DNA of 36,286 nt. Source: a virus. Under the pieces are notes generated by a model, which saw nothing but the letters and a program-made list of their open reading frames with translations, did no database searches and was not told the origin of the DNA. The stretch lies in the IMG/VR virus record IMGVR_UViG_3300042507_003910, positions 1-36,286 of that record; one strand, 5' to 3'. The position numbers were made by a program, and so were the translations under genes. Of this stretch, positions 1 through 7,083 are shown one piece after another (the first letter of the stretch is position 1; the number at the start of each line of letters is the position of its first letter).

Positions 1-1590
1 CTCCCTCCAATCACCAAAGAAGCCGGTGTAGCCCATATTGGCATACTCTTGCCAGAATGGCTTAATATAGTACCGCGTATTTTCAGCTAACGGATTACCT
101 GTTACCGGATCATATTGTGCCGACAGAGTGTACCTAGTGTAATCGTAAGAAACACCTTCTGAATACACACTCATTCCAAACACTACGTTACTTACTTTGT
201 TATCAGAAGAAGTGACAAAACGAATGGGTGGGCCACCATACGTTTCTACACCATCAATAATTGAGTTATTGACATAATATAGCGCAAGCATGGATTGAGC
301 ATTTCTGCCACCCTGACAAATAAGACGAGTGTCTTCTAAAGTAAGTCCATCGCAATAGTCGAAGCGCAGAATGCTGGAAGTACCACCACCAATCTGTTTA
401 GTGGCGGCTATGTGTATTTTTTTAACTGAACCGGTAATGTAGCTAATAGCCCAAAGCGTGCCGTTGCTTCCAGCGTTGGTTGCAGTAGTATCAAGTACAG
501 GTGTAGTTGCTCCCCAATGATTACGGAAGGGACGTACCGCCACACACATATCATCAATATCAATGCCGTAAACCTTACTGAGCGTTGGCGGATAACTACA
601 ACCAATACGTTTCAGTGAAAGTTTCTCTGCTCCGGTATAGTTACCCGGAGCCACATCAAATAAGCAAGTATCGGCAATCAAACTACCTGAATTAGTTAAG
701 GCGATATAGGTTCCAGTGACTGCCCCGTTGTGAATATTCTCGCCACATACATGCGTCACCATGATGTTCGGGATTCTGATCTTGCAACCATTCGGCGGAA
801 TCGCACCGTCGAAGTCATCACCGAATACCACTTGGTTTGTATGCTGTACTTCCCAAGTGGTATAGATAGTCATCGTAACGACTGAACTGGTAGCCGTAGC
901 CGCCACATTCATTTCAAACTGAGTGGCAGACAGCACTTTCTCAACTACCGTATTCGCAGTAATACCTGCTGAACCAGTGATATGTGCGCCTGGAGATAAG
1001 TCAGTTGTGCTGCTTACCGTAGCAATACGGCTGGCATTGGTAATGGAACAGTTGGTCAGAACGATATTGCGATGCTGTGCGGTATTAGGGGTTTGTTTAA
1101 ACACCATGCCCTTGCGGCCTTTACCAAACGCAGCAAGACCAGACAACAGCCATTTAGGAACCATACCGTAAGGTTCACCAGCATTCGCCCAGGACTCATA
1201 GACGCCAGAACTAGGTGCAGTCTCTACCCACAACGCAGCCACGTAATCACGGTAAGGCACGGTGAAAGTCTGGCCTGCTGTACCGTTACTCGTACCTATT
1301 TCAATCCAGTTACCTGCAATCTCCACAGAACCCAATCCAGAGGCAGGTGTGATGTTGCCTGCTGCGGTTCCTGATACCCGCCCCATGATGAAACGAATGG
1401 CATCAGTCGTACTGGTATTCTCAATGCGCAGCTTGCCGTTGTTGATGGTGATGCTATTCCAGAACCTAGCTTGATCCGTGTTGACCGTAACCACTGCGCC
1501 ATTATTGATGGTCAGAGAGTCATTGGAACGCCATGCACCCGATGCAATCGCATCAGCATTCACGTTGGCTGTAACTGTCTGGACAGCCAT
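1..1590 (-). CDS. Tail or surface structural protein, N-terminal 530 residues (partial)
   Basis: The frame is open without a stop from an ATG at 1590 to the left edge, so the C-terminus lies outside the window. The product is rich in Asn, Gly, Thr and Ser, with alternating hydrophobic residues (for example TVTANVNADA near the start), as in beta-rich tail-fibre, tailspike or baseplate proteins. There is no catalytic motif I recognise. The start overlaps the stop of the upstream gene as TAATG, implying translational coupling. Base composition is clearly richer in G+C than the genes from about 3573 onward. Position at the far end of the late module fits a tail or receptor-binding role. Assignment rests on composition and context, not on a named domain. 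Confidence 0.6.
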   Translation of the reverse strand, partial: MAVQTVTANVNADAIASGAWRSNDSLTINNGAVVTVNTDQARFWNSITINNGKLRIENTSTTDAIRFIMGRVSGTAAGNITPASGLGSVEIAGNWIEIGTSNGTAGQTFTVPYRDYVAALWVETAPSSGVYESWANAGEPYGMVPKWLLSGLAAFGKGRKGMVFKQTPNTAQHRNIVLTNCSITNASRIATVSSTTDLSPGAHITGSAGITANTVVEKVLSATQFEMNVAATATSSVVTMTIYTTWEVQHTNQVVFGDDFDGAIPPNGCKIRIPNIMVTHVCGENIHNGAVTGTYIALTNSGSLIADTCLFDVAPGNYTGAEKLSLKRIGCSYPPTLSKVYGIDIDDMCVAVRPFRNHWGATTPVLDTTATNAGSNGTLWAISYITGSVKKIHIAATKQIGGGTSSILRFDYCDGLTLEDTRLICQGGRNAQSMLALYYVNNSIIDGVETYGGPPIRFVTSSDNKVSNVVFGMSVYSEGVSYDYTRYTLSAQYDPVTGNPLAENTRYYIKPFWQEYANMGYTGFFGDWRE

Positions 1591-2078
1591 TAGCGAGCCT
1601 TCAAGTGTTTGATGTGCTGCATGATGGCAGCAGTCATTTCAGCTTCAGAAGGTACTCGGTCGAAGATAAATTCTTCAGTAACAACCTCGCCCTTGGTGTC
1701 ATTCAGGAAATCAACCTTGGTGTAATAGTTACTGCCACGCATTTCAGCGCCGTAGCGATTCGCTTCGGTAATCTCATCCTGAGCCAGAATGTTGACCGTG
1801 AATGAATCCAGTTCAGGGGTGTCAGGCGTCGCATGAATGGCAGCAGCTTTCTCAGCCGAGATAACACCGTAGCCTTGCAGCACAGATACCAGTGCCTGCA
1901 CTTGAGGCAGACCCACATCCACACCATTCGTCCAGTCGAACTTCTGCTTCTCCAGCTTCAGCGTAGTGAGCAAAGGTTCTTGAACCCCGAATTGAGCAGG
2001 GTCCATCATGAATGCAGTAAAGGCGCTTGCTTCATCATCTAGGAGGGTGAGCAAGTCACCTTTAGTGAGATATTTCAT
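1590..2078 (-). CDS. Virion-associated protein of unknown function, 162 aa
   Basis: Begins MKYLTKGDLLTLLDDE and is acidic, helix-rich and soluble, with no signal peptide, membrane segment or catalytic motif that I can see. It lies between the repeat protein and the tail gene and is coupled to the latter through a TAATG overlap. The Shine-Dalgarno GGAG is built into the final codons of the upstream repeat gene (2081-3058), so the two are joined functionally even though their base composition differs. It shares the higher G+C of the 1-1590 gene. A structural or tail-assembly role is inferred from position only. Confidence 0.6.
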   Translation of the reverse strand: MKYLTKGDLLTLLDDEASAFTAFMMDPAQFGVQEPLLTTLKLEKQKFDWTNGVDVGLPQVQALVSVLQGYGVISAEKAAAIHATPDTPELDSFTVNILAQDEITEANRYGAEMRGSNYYTKVDFLNDTKGEVVTEEFIFDRVPSEAEMTAAIMQHIKHLKAR

Positions 2079-2080
2079 TT

Positions 2081-3058
2081 TTAAACTCCAAATAAAGTTC
2101 TATCGTCCTTAGCTATTAGTAAGAACCTATTTTCTATAGGTATTAAAACATACCTATTATCAGTACTTGTTACTATTATTCTAGCTTCTGGAATAATATT
2201 ATTAATCCAAATGATATTATTTATAAAACTACTATGAAGAATATCAGATATAATTAACTGTGCTTGTGTACCTAATTCTAAATTATCAGTAAAAGAACTT
2301 ACATCTAAGTAGTCAACTAATAATACATTACTCTGGTTTAATTCTATAGTGCTATTAGTATTTGATACTAATAGATTTAGTAAACTTATAGTTATGCCTT
2401 GTGAAAGTGCAAACTCTTCTATACTAGAATTTATATTTAGACTATCAATTAGTAAACTATGTGCTTGGTATAATAATACTGGGCTAATTGAATTTGAAGA
2501 AGCTAAACTATGTAGTATTAGACTATTAGCTTGAATTAAATCAGCTGTAGTAATTAAATTACTGTTAGCTAAATGATTAACTAGAAGATTTAATCCTTGA
2601 CTTAGTAGTACATTATCAATTATTTTTGCATTAGTTAAGTTCTGAACTGTTAATGTATATGCTTGGTATAGTAATACTGAACTTATTGAGTTTGAAGAAG
2701 CTAAACTCTGTAGTATTAGACTATTAGCTTGAATTAAATCAGCTGTAGTGAGTAAACTACTATTAGCTAAATGATTAACTAGAAGATTTAATCCTTGGCT
2801 TAGTAGTATATTATCAATTGTTTTTGCACTAAGCAGATTATTAACCGTTAGTACATAAGCTTGGTATAGTAATACTGAGCTTATTGAATTACCAGTAGCT
2901 AGACTTTGTAATATTAAAGTATTAGCTTGAATTAAATCAGCTGTAGTAAGTAAATTACTATTAGCTAAATGATTAACTAGAAGATTTAATCCTTGGCTTA
3001 GTAGTATATTATCAATTGTTTTTGCACTAAGCAGATTATTAACCGTTAGCAAGTGCAT
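2081..3058 (-). CDS. 22-residue tandem-repeat structural protein, 325 aa
   Basis: After three residues the protein consists of thirteen consecutive 22-residue repeats of the pattern L-x-V-x-x-L-(x5)-I-D-N-x-x-L-x-Q (about residues 4-289). The first nine group into three near-identical 66-residue blocks. The last 36 residues carry the repeated beta-rich motif TDNRYVLIPIENRFLL, a type of C-terminus I associate with phage virion proteins. The regular hydrophobic spacing suggests a solenoid or fibre. The ATG at 3058 has no good Shine-Dalgarno and lies inside a truncated upstream frame (3039-3122). The gene is strongly AT-rich with heavy CTA and TTA leucine use, unlike the genes on both sides. A virion or tail role is inferred; the repeat structure is directly visible. 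Confidence 0.65.
   Translation of the reverse strand: MHLLTVNNLLSAKTIDNILLSQGLNLLVNHLANSNLLTTADLIQANTLILQSLATGNSISSVLLYQAYVLTVNNLLSAKTIDNILLSQGLNLLVNHLANSSLLTTADLIQANSLILQSLASSNSISSVLLYQAYTLTVQNLTNAKIIDNVLLSQGLNLLVNHLANSNLITTADLIQANSLILHSLASSNSISPVLLYQAHSLLIDSLNINSSIEEFALSQGITISLLNLLVSNTNSTIELNQSNVLLVDYLDVSSFTDNLELGTQAQLIISDILHSSFINNIIWINNIIPEARIIVTSTDNRYVLIPIENRFLLIAKDDRTLFGV
2456..3049 (-). repeat. Three 198-bp tandem DNA repeats inside the repeat gene
   Basis: Three consecutive 198-bp units (about 3049-2852, 2851-2654 and 2653-2456) encode the three 66-residue blocks. They are close to identical at DNA level, including synonymous positions, which points to recent duplication or gene conversion. 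Each unit is itself three 66-bp sub-repeats of more diverged sequence. Confidence 0.85.
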
Positions 3059-3122
3059 TGAGTTCTGTGGTCAGCGCAGTTTCTGCACTGGCCTTGTAAC
3101 CGGATAGAGTGAATTCAGCCAT
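3039..3122 (-). pseudogene. Truncated 5' end of a virion protein gene, 27 codons
   Basis: An ATG at 3122 opens a frame reading MAEFTLSGYKASAETALTTE and ends with TAA at 3039-3041 after 27 codons. Its G+C-rich codon use matches the neighbouring genes at 3126-3569 and 1590-2078. The frame stops exactly where the AT-rich repeat sequence begins, and the repeat gene starts inside it in the +1 frame. It looks like the start of a larger tail-region gene whose body was replaced by the repeat gene. It could instead be a short leader that couples translation to the repeat gene. Confidence 0.6.
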
Positions 3123-3125
3123 GAT

Positions 3126-3569
3126 TTAACCCCTCAATGCTTTGGCAACAGCCATGTGATCGACGTTACCAAGTCCGGCCTGTTCCACTCGGCTGATTAG
3201 CGTATCAGCCAAAGACAGAATCGTCATCTTGTGAACTTCCGTGAAGTCAGGAATCAGTTCTTCAGCCACCAGACCATCAAGCACTTGCGTGAACTTGCCC
3301 AGGATCATCGGGTTGGAAAGGTCGAAGATCGGGAAGACTTCCAACGCACGTTTCGCAGCAACACAAGCCGGCTGCGAGCTGGCTTCGATGGCGATCAGCA
3401 AATCAACCAACATCAGGTATTGCCGAATGTCATGCGACAACACCTTACCCTTTGCTGGAATGTCTGCACGGTTGAGAATGGCCGCAATCACGCCGTCAGT
3501 GCCTGCGGCGATGTGAGGTGCGAGTTCTGCGGCCAGCGGGCCGGATGTTAGTTCTTCTAACAAAGACAT
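3126..3569 (-). CDS. Conserved phage structural-region protein, 147 aa
   Basis: Begins MSLLEELTSGPLAAELAPHI; an alpha-helical soluble protein without transmembrane segments or catalytic motifs. I recognise the style of sequence from tail-assembly regions of other siphoviruses but cannot name a function. It is G+C-rich like the genes at 1-2078, and sits directly upstream of the truncated frame at 3039-3122, with only 3 bp between stop and ATG. The ATG at 3569 has no obvious Shine-Dalgarno. Confidence 0.6.
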   Translation of the reverse strand: MSLLEELTSGPLAAELAPHIAAGTDGVIAAILNRADIPAKGKVLSHDIRQYLMLVDLLIAIEASSQPACVAAKRALEVFPIFDLSNPMILGKFTQVLDGLVAEELIPDFTEVHKMTILSLADTLISRVEQAGLGNVDHMAVAKALRG

Positions 3570-3572
3570 AAA

Positions 3573-3941
3573 TTAAGTAGGATCACTAGTTTCACACTTG
3601 AAGGTAGGAATTGTTACAGTACCACCAGATGTAAGAGCCTGAGAAGTACAAGTAGTAACTAGCAGTACATTAGTACCATCACAGATTGCTACGTGTGTAG
3701 CAGTTCCACTAGCATCAATAGGTACTGCTGCTTTTTGAGCCACAGTAACTTTACGACCATTTGTATCACCATTAGCCTTTGTGAAGTCACCACCTGCCAT
3801 TACTACATCTGCTAAAGCATAAGTTGTAACTGCCTCTGTACGTGTAGTTGGTTGTGCGGAACATACTGTCATAATAGTACCAGTAGCAATTTTGTCTAGA
3901 AGTCCGTCTAGTACTGCGGTTGGGTGTAGATATTTAGCCAT
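3573..3941 (-). CDS. Phage structural protein (decoration or head-tail type), 122 aa
   Basis: Begins MAKYLHPTAVLDGLLDKI and continues with alternating Thr/Val/Ala segments and a Gly-rich motif GGTVTIPTF near the C-terminus, typical of small beta-sandwich virion proteins. It lies downstream of the capsid gene in the late operon and overlaps its upstream neighbour by 8 bp. It marks the return from G+C-rich to AT-rich codon use. Head decoration or tail attachment are possible roles; the sequence does not decide between them. Confidence 0.55.
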   Translation of the reverse strand: MAKYLHPTAVLDGLLDKIATGTIMTVCSAQPTTRTEAVTTYALADVVMAGGDFTKANGDTNGRKVTVAQKAAVPIDASGTATHVAICDGTNVLLVTTCTSQALTSGGTVTIPTFKCETSDPT

Positions 3942-4158
3942 TAGCTGATTCTCCTAAAACTGTTATAGACATATCGGTTGGATTAATTGTACTATCTGTT
4001 ACAACTCTATCGGATTGGCCGATTTGACCTGAAAGGTCCTTCGCCCAGCCGTTTTGGCACCAAGTTAATCCAACTTCATCAGTAACTGTTAGTCTATCTC
4101 CAGCTTCTGCATAAAATCCATGGCTACTTAGTTTAGTTTCTAAAATTTCTACTTTCAT
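3934..4158 (-). CDS. Small phage protein with SH3-like pattern, 74 aa
   Basis: MKVEILETKLSSHGFYAEAG followed by GDRLTVTDEVGLTWCQNGWA: a compact beta pattern with a GD-turn and a C-terminal Trp-Ala, resembling small SH3-like phage proteins found near head and tail genes. It overlaps the downstream gene by 8 bp and the upstream gene by 4 bp (ATGA). Function unknown. Confidence 0.55.
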   Translation of the reverse strand: MKVEILETKLSSHGFYAEAGDRLTVTDEVGLTWCQNGWAKDLSGQIGQSDRVVTDSTINPTDMSITVLGESANG

Positions 4159-4400
4159 TTATTTTCTTCCTCATATACCATAGTTTTAGCACGAGCTAAA
4201 TCTGTATAGTATGCTAGTTTACAGTGTTCTGGTTCCCAAAAACATACAAAATTAATAACTTTTTCCAATTTCCATGATTCTTTAAATGCTCTACCACTAA
4301 CAGAGTCATTGGCATTACCATTAAATAAAAATACATTTGCAAGCTGACTGAGAGCATCCATACCTCTAACAAAAATATTAGGTCTTAATATTATATTCAT
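4155..4400 (-). CDS. Conserved hypothetical phage protein, 81 aa
   Basis: The start is placed at the ATG at 4400 (MNIILRPNIFVRGMDALSQL) because it is preceded by a G-rich Shine-Dalgarno (GGGGGGAAC); a start 24 bp upstream is also open. It is a basic, aromatic-rich protein with the motif FVCFWEPEHCK. It overlaps the upstream gene by 23 bp and the downstream gene by 4 bp. I know similar sequences from lysis and tail regions of other phages but no function. Confidence 0.6.
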   Translation of the reverse strand: MNIILRPNIFVRGMDALSQLANVFLFNGNANDSVSGRAFKESWKLEKVINFVCFWEPEHCKLAYYTDLARAKTMVYEEENK

Positions 4401-4713
4401 TAGTTCCCCCCGTAAATTGTACATCCTCTTCTACAATCTCTCCATTAAAATGCCATAACCATAACCAATCTAGAAATGGTCCAAATTTTTTAGCTTTAAT
4501 GTTTTCTTCTTTTGTACGAACTAGTTGTGTTACTTTACCTTCTTTGGTTTGATGTAAAAAATGTGGTACAAGATTTAATATATGGTACTTACCACAGCCA
4601 TGCAGCTCAGCAATTAAACTCTTACGCATTTTTATGTAACCACCATGTTTAATCCACATACTAATAGCATATGTTAAACAATTTCTTGGCTTAAAATACC
4701 AACTTTTTTTCAT
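4378..4713 (-). CDS. Conserved hypothetical phage protein, 111 aa
   Basis: The ATG at 4713 (MKKSWYFKPRNCLTYAISMW) forms an ATGA overlap with the stop of the upstream gene, which favours it over a TTG 24 bp upstream. The protein is basic and rich in Trp, His and Lys, with no recognised domain. It belongs to a three-gene coupled set (4155-5150) between the capsid gene and the virion proteins. A host-lysis or internal-virion role would fit the position but is unsupported by motif. Confidence 0.55.
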   Translation of the reverse strand: MKKSWYFKPRNCLTYAISMWIKHGGYIKMRKSLIAELHGCGKYHILNLVPHFLHQTKEGKVTQLVRTKEENIKAKKFGPFLDWLWLWHFNGEIVEEDVQFTGGTNEYNIKT

Positions 4714-5150
4714 AATGGTAAATGTATAGAAGCCCAAACACCTGCTACGAACATTAAAACAGCTACTAGTATTTTTTCTACAATACCTTCACTTATTTTT
4801 CTTTTACTAGCATTAAGTGCTTTTTCTTCTTCTACTTTTCTTTTTGCGAACTCACAGAGTCCACCATTATTTCTTCTAGCTTTAATAAAATCTAATGATT
4901 CTGTGTGCTCTACTTTTTTAGCTATTTGCTCATCTACCCACTTATGGTGAGCATCATGAGCATCCGAATGCCCATTAAGTACTATATGTTTAATTTTAGC
5001 TTCATCAGATAGTACCTTATCTAATTTATGTGATATATTATCCATACTTCTCATAAGTAACATTAAAACTATACGTTGCCCAGGATCTTGAATAGTAGCT
5101 AAAGCATCTAACATATCCTTTTTTAAATCGGTGTCTTCAGTATCTACCAT
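4710..5150 (-). CDS. C-terminal-anchored membrane protein, possible holin, 146 aa
   Basis: A long charged, helical cytoplasmic part (residues 1 to about 125, rich in Lys, Glu and His) is followed by one hydrophobic segment, EKILVAVLMFVAGVWASIHL, at the very C-terminus. This tail-anchored design occurs in some phage holins and spanin-like proteins. The ATG at 5150 has a good Shine-Dalgarno (AAGGAT). It is the first gene after the terminator that follows the capsid gene. No endolysin is visible in the window, so the lysis assignment is weak. Confidence 0.5.
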   Translation of the reverse strand: MVDTEDTDLKKDMLDALATIQDPGQRIVLMLLMRSMDNISHKLDKVLSDEAKIKHIVLNGHSDAHDAHHKWVDEQIAKKVEHTESLDFIKARRNNGGLCEFAKRKVEEEKALNASKRKISEGIVEKILVAVLMFVAGVWASIHLPL

Positions 5151-5171
5151 AGGTATCCTTATTGCTTGTTT

Positions 5172-5207
5172 ATTTTGCTATATACTACGCGTAATATATA
5201 GCAAAAT
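5172..5207. repeat. 13-bp inverted repeat downstream of the capsid terminator
   Basis: Arms ATTTTGCTATATA (5172-5184) and its exact complement (5195-5207) are separated by 10 bp. The right arm runs into the terminator stem, so the T-tract of the terminator and the first arm of this palindrome are the same bases. It could extend the terminator or form an operator or promoter spacer for the 4155-5150 genes. Confidence 0.6.
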
Positions 5208-5225
5208 GGGGGCCGAAGCCCCCAT
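5202..5225 (-). terminator. Rho-independent terminator after the capsid gene
   Basis: On the minus strand ATGGGGGC-TTCG-GCCCCCAT (UUCG-type loop) is followed by TTTTGC. It lies 20 bp beyond the capsid stop at 5245 and would reduce transcription into the downstream structural genes. Confidence 0.8.
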
Positions 5226-5244
5226 CTATATAATTACCTAAAGA

Positions 5245-7083
5245 TTAGGCTGTCCAACGGAATACTGAAACACCGTTACCTTCAACGCTAGAGATTTGTT
5301 GGAATCCTAGACGCTGTGAAGCAACGATTAGACGTTGTTGATTTTCTACAGAATAATCAGACTCAACACGTAGTCCTTTGTAACGACCAACTAGGAAGTT
5401 ATTTTGATTAACTAGAACAGCACCAATCTTGGTGGCAGCCTTAGCTTCAAATTCACCACTTAGTACAACTGGAACATTAGCAATAGAACCAACTTGACCA
5501 GTTAGTAGGGTAGCACGAGTACCAACCTTATCCATAGTTTGGAAAGAGGTATCGTCTAGTAGATCGTAGTAAACATCATTAGAAACAACGAAAACTAGTT
5601 CTGAAGGATTAAGACCGCGGGTACCTAGGGCACGACGCATATCAATCATCTTCTGGATAGTGGCTTTAGCTAGACCAGCACCACCAGAGATAATGTCACC
5701 ACCAGCAGCGGTTGTGATAATACCTTTAATGGGGTCAGCACCAGCACCAGCACCACGTAGTAGAGCTAGATCCCATGCTTTTGCAGTTCTGCGAACAATA
5801 GCGTCACGGATGATAGGTAGTAGAGGAATAATGCTATCGTCTTCTTCTTCAGTACCTAGGAATTCCTTGGTTGCTAGTTTATAAGCAGTTAGGTTGATTT
5901 CTTTTACAACGTGGTTCTGAGCAGTACCACTAGATGTAGCAGCCTTATAGCCAGCTTCTAGTACCCAGTTAGCATACCCTGCTTCAGGGTTGACTGGTAG
6001 ACGCATAACGGGGTTATTCATGCTAATATTCTTATTGAAGATAGGATCAACAATTAGAGCACGACGAATTTCGTCTTGCATATTAGTAGAAACTTCAAGT
6101 TCCCAAGTTGCACTAGGAATATGAGCACCGAACTTTTGTACTAGGTCACGGAAAATGGAGGTTTCGGTGATACCTTTATTAGTAGCCTTAGCCATAAGTA
6201 CAGCAGCTTCTTTTTCAGCATAGCTGATTTTGTCACCAGTTGCTTTTTCATCAAATTGCATCTTGCTCTTTTGTAGAGCTTCGATTTCGCTTGCCTTCTC
6301 TGCTAGGGCAGCGCGTAGGTCTTCAACAGCTTTTAGGTTAGTTGCACCAGCAGCTTCTGCATCTTTAATGCGTTTTTCTGCATCAGCTAGTAGCTTCTCA
6401 GCACCTGACTGACCAACTTCAATACCTTTGGTTACAGCAGCACTGGTAGCTTCTGCAATCATCTTCTGTAGTTCTTCTTTATCCATAAATTCTTCTTCCT
6501 TGGGTTCTTCTACTTCGGGGAGTACCTGAGTCTCTTGCTCTTTAGCAATTTCTTCTAGGGTTTCCTCTGGTGGGTTAAATGATTTTTTAAATTCTAAGTA
6601 ATCAGCTTCACTATCAAAGCCTTTAGAGACTGAGAATAGACTATCCTGATTTGCCGGAACAGAAACTACACTAACTTCAAGTAGTTCTAGATCTTTAATT
6701 ACGAAAATATCTGTAGCACTATCGTAATCTGCATCCTTAACTTGGAATCCGATGCTAAAAGCTTTGAGGATTCCTTCTTGTACTAGCTGGTAAATTTCTC
6801 CAGCGGCTTTGCTGATTCTAGCAGTGATCTTTAAACCCTTTTCATCAATGGATAAGGATTCTGCTACACCAATCGGTCTAGAGTGGTTGTGGTATGCTAG
6901 GATAATTGGATTTAGCTTGTAGTTGTCAATACCACCCTTAGTCCATGCCTCCATTGCAACAACATCACCAACTCTATCTTTCGTAGTAGTGTTGGCATAA
7001 CCAACAATACGAAGTTCATCTGACTCTCCAGCCTTCTCAACTGAGAAACCAGAGATAAGCTCAAATTTCTTATTTATCTGCAT
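5245..7083 (-). CDS. Fused prohead protease and HK97-type major capsid protein, 612 aa
   Basis: Residues 1 to about 170 match the HK97 (S78) prohead protease fold, with candidate catalytic His65/His67 in ILAYHNH and Ser110 in KAFSIGF, then the conserved strand LLEVSVVSVPA (about 134-144). An acidic linker rich in Glu (about 170-200) leads to a coiled-coil, scaffold-like delta region (200-290), then a HK97-type capsid body to the C-terminus. It matures the procapsid and forms the shell. The ATG at 7083 (MQINKKFELISGFSVEK) is preferred to an ATG 75 bp upstream because the latter lies deep in the portal gene; the overlap with portal is then 14 bp. An internal ATG with a strong Shine-Dalgarno at 6486 may give free scaffold-capsid. 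The family assignment is confident; the processing sites are not visible. Confidence 0.9.
   Translation of the reverse strand: MQINKKFELISGFSVEKAGESDELRIVGYANTTTKDRVGDVVAMEAWTKGGIDNYKLNPIILAYHNHSRPIGVAESLSIDEKGLKITARISKAAGEIYQLVQEGILKAFSIGFQVKDADYDSATDIFVIKDLELLEVSVVSVPANQDSLFSVSKGFDSEADYLEFKKSFNPPEETLEEIAKEQETQVLPEVEEPKEEEFMDKEELQKMIAEATSAAVTKGIEVGQSGAEKLLADAEKRIKDAEAAGATNLKAVEDLRAALAEKASEIEALQKSKMQFDEKATGDKISYAEKEAAVLMAKATNKGITETSIFRDLVQKFGAHIPSATWELEVSTNMQDEIRRALIVDPIFNKNISMNNPVMRLPVNPEAGYANWVLEAGYKAATSSGTAQNHVVKEINLTAYKLATKEFLGTEEEDDSIIPLLPIIRDAIVRRTAKAWDLALLRGAGAGADPIKGIITTAAGGDIISGGAGLAKATIQKMIDMRRALGTRGLNPSELVFVVSNDVYYDLLDDTSFQTMDKVGTRATLLTGQVGSIANVPVVLSGEFEAKAATKIGAVLVNQNNFLVGRYKGLRVESDYSVENQQRLIVASQRLGFQQISSVEGNGVSVFRWTA
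6484..6501 (-). promoter_or_regulatory. Internal ribosome-binding site and ATG within the protease-capsid gene
   Basis: On the minus strand AAGGAAGAAGAATTT precedes an in-frame ATG (Met200). It lies exactly at the end of the protease domain and its acidic linker. It would start a 413-residue scaffold-delta plus capsid protein (MDKEELQKMIAEATSAAV). This resembles nested starts known in other phage protease-scaffold genes; use here is inferred. Confidence 0.5.

Noticed and set aside
923-1474. Plus-strand frames inside the tail gene
   Set aside because: They are shadows of the 530-codon minus-strand frame; no ribosome-binding sites.
2081-3058. Insertion sequence or transposon as the source of the AT-rich insert
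   Set aside because: No transposase, terminal inverted repeats or target duplication are visible; recombinational replacement fits better.
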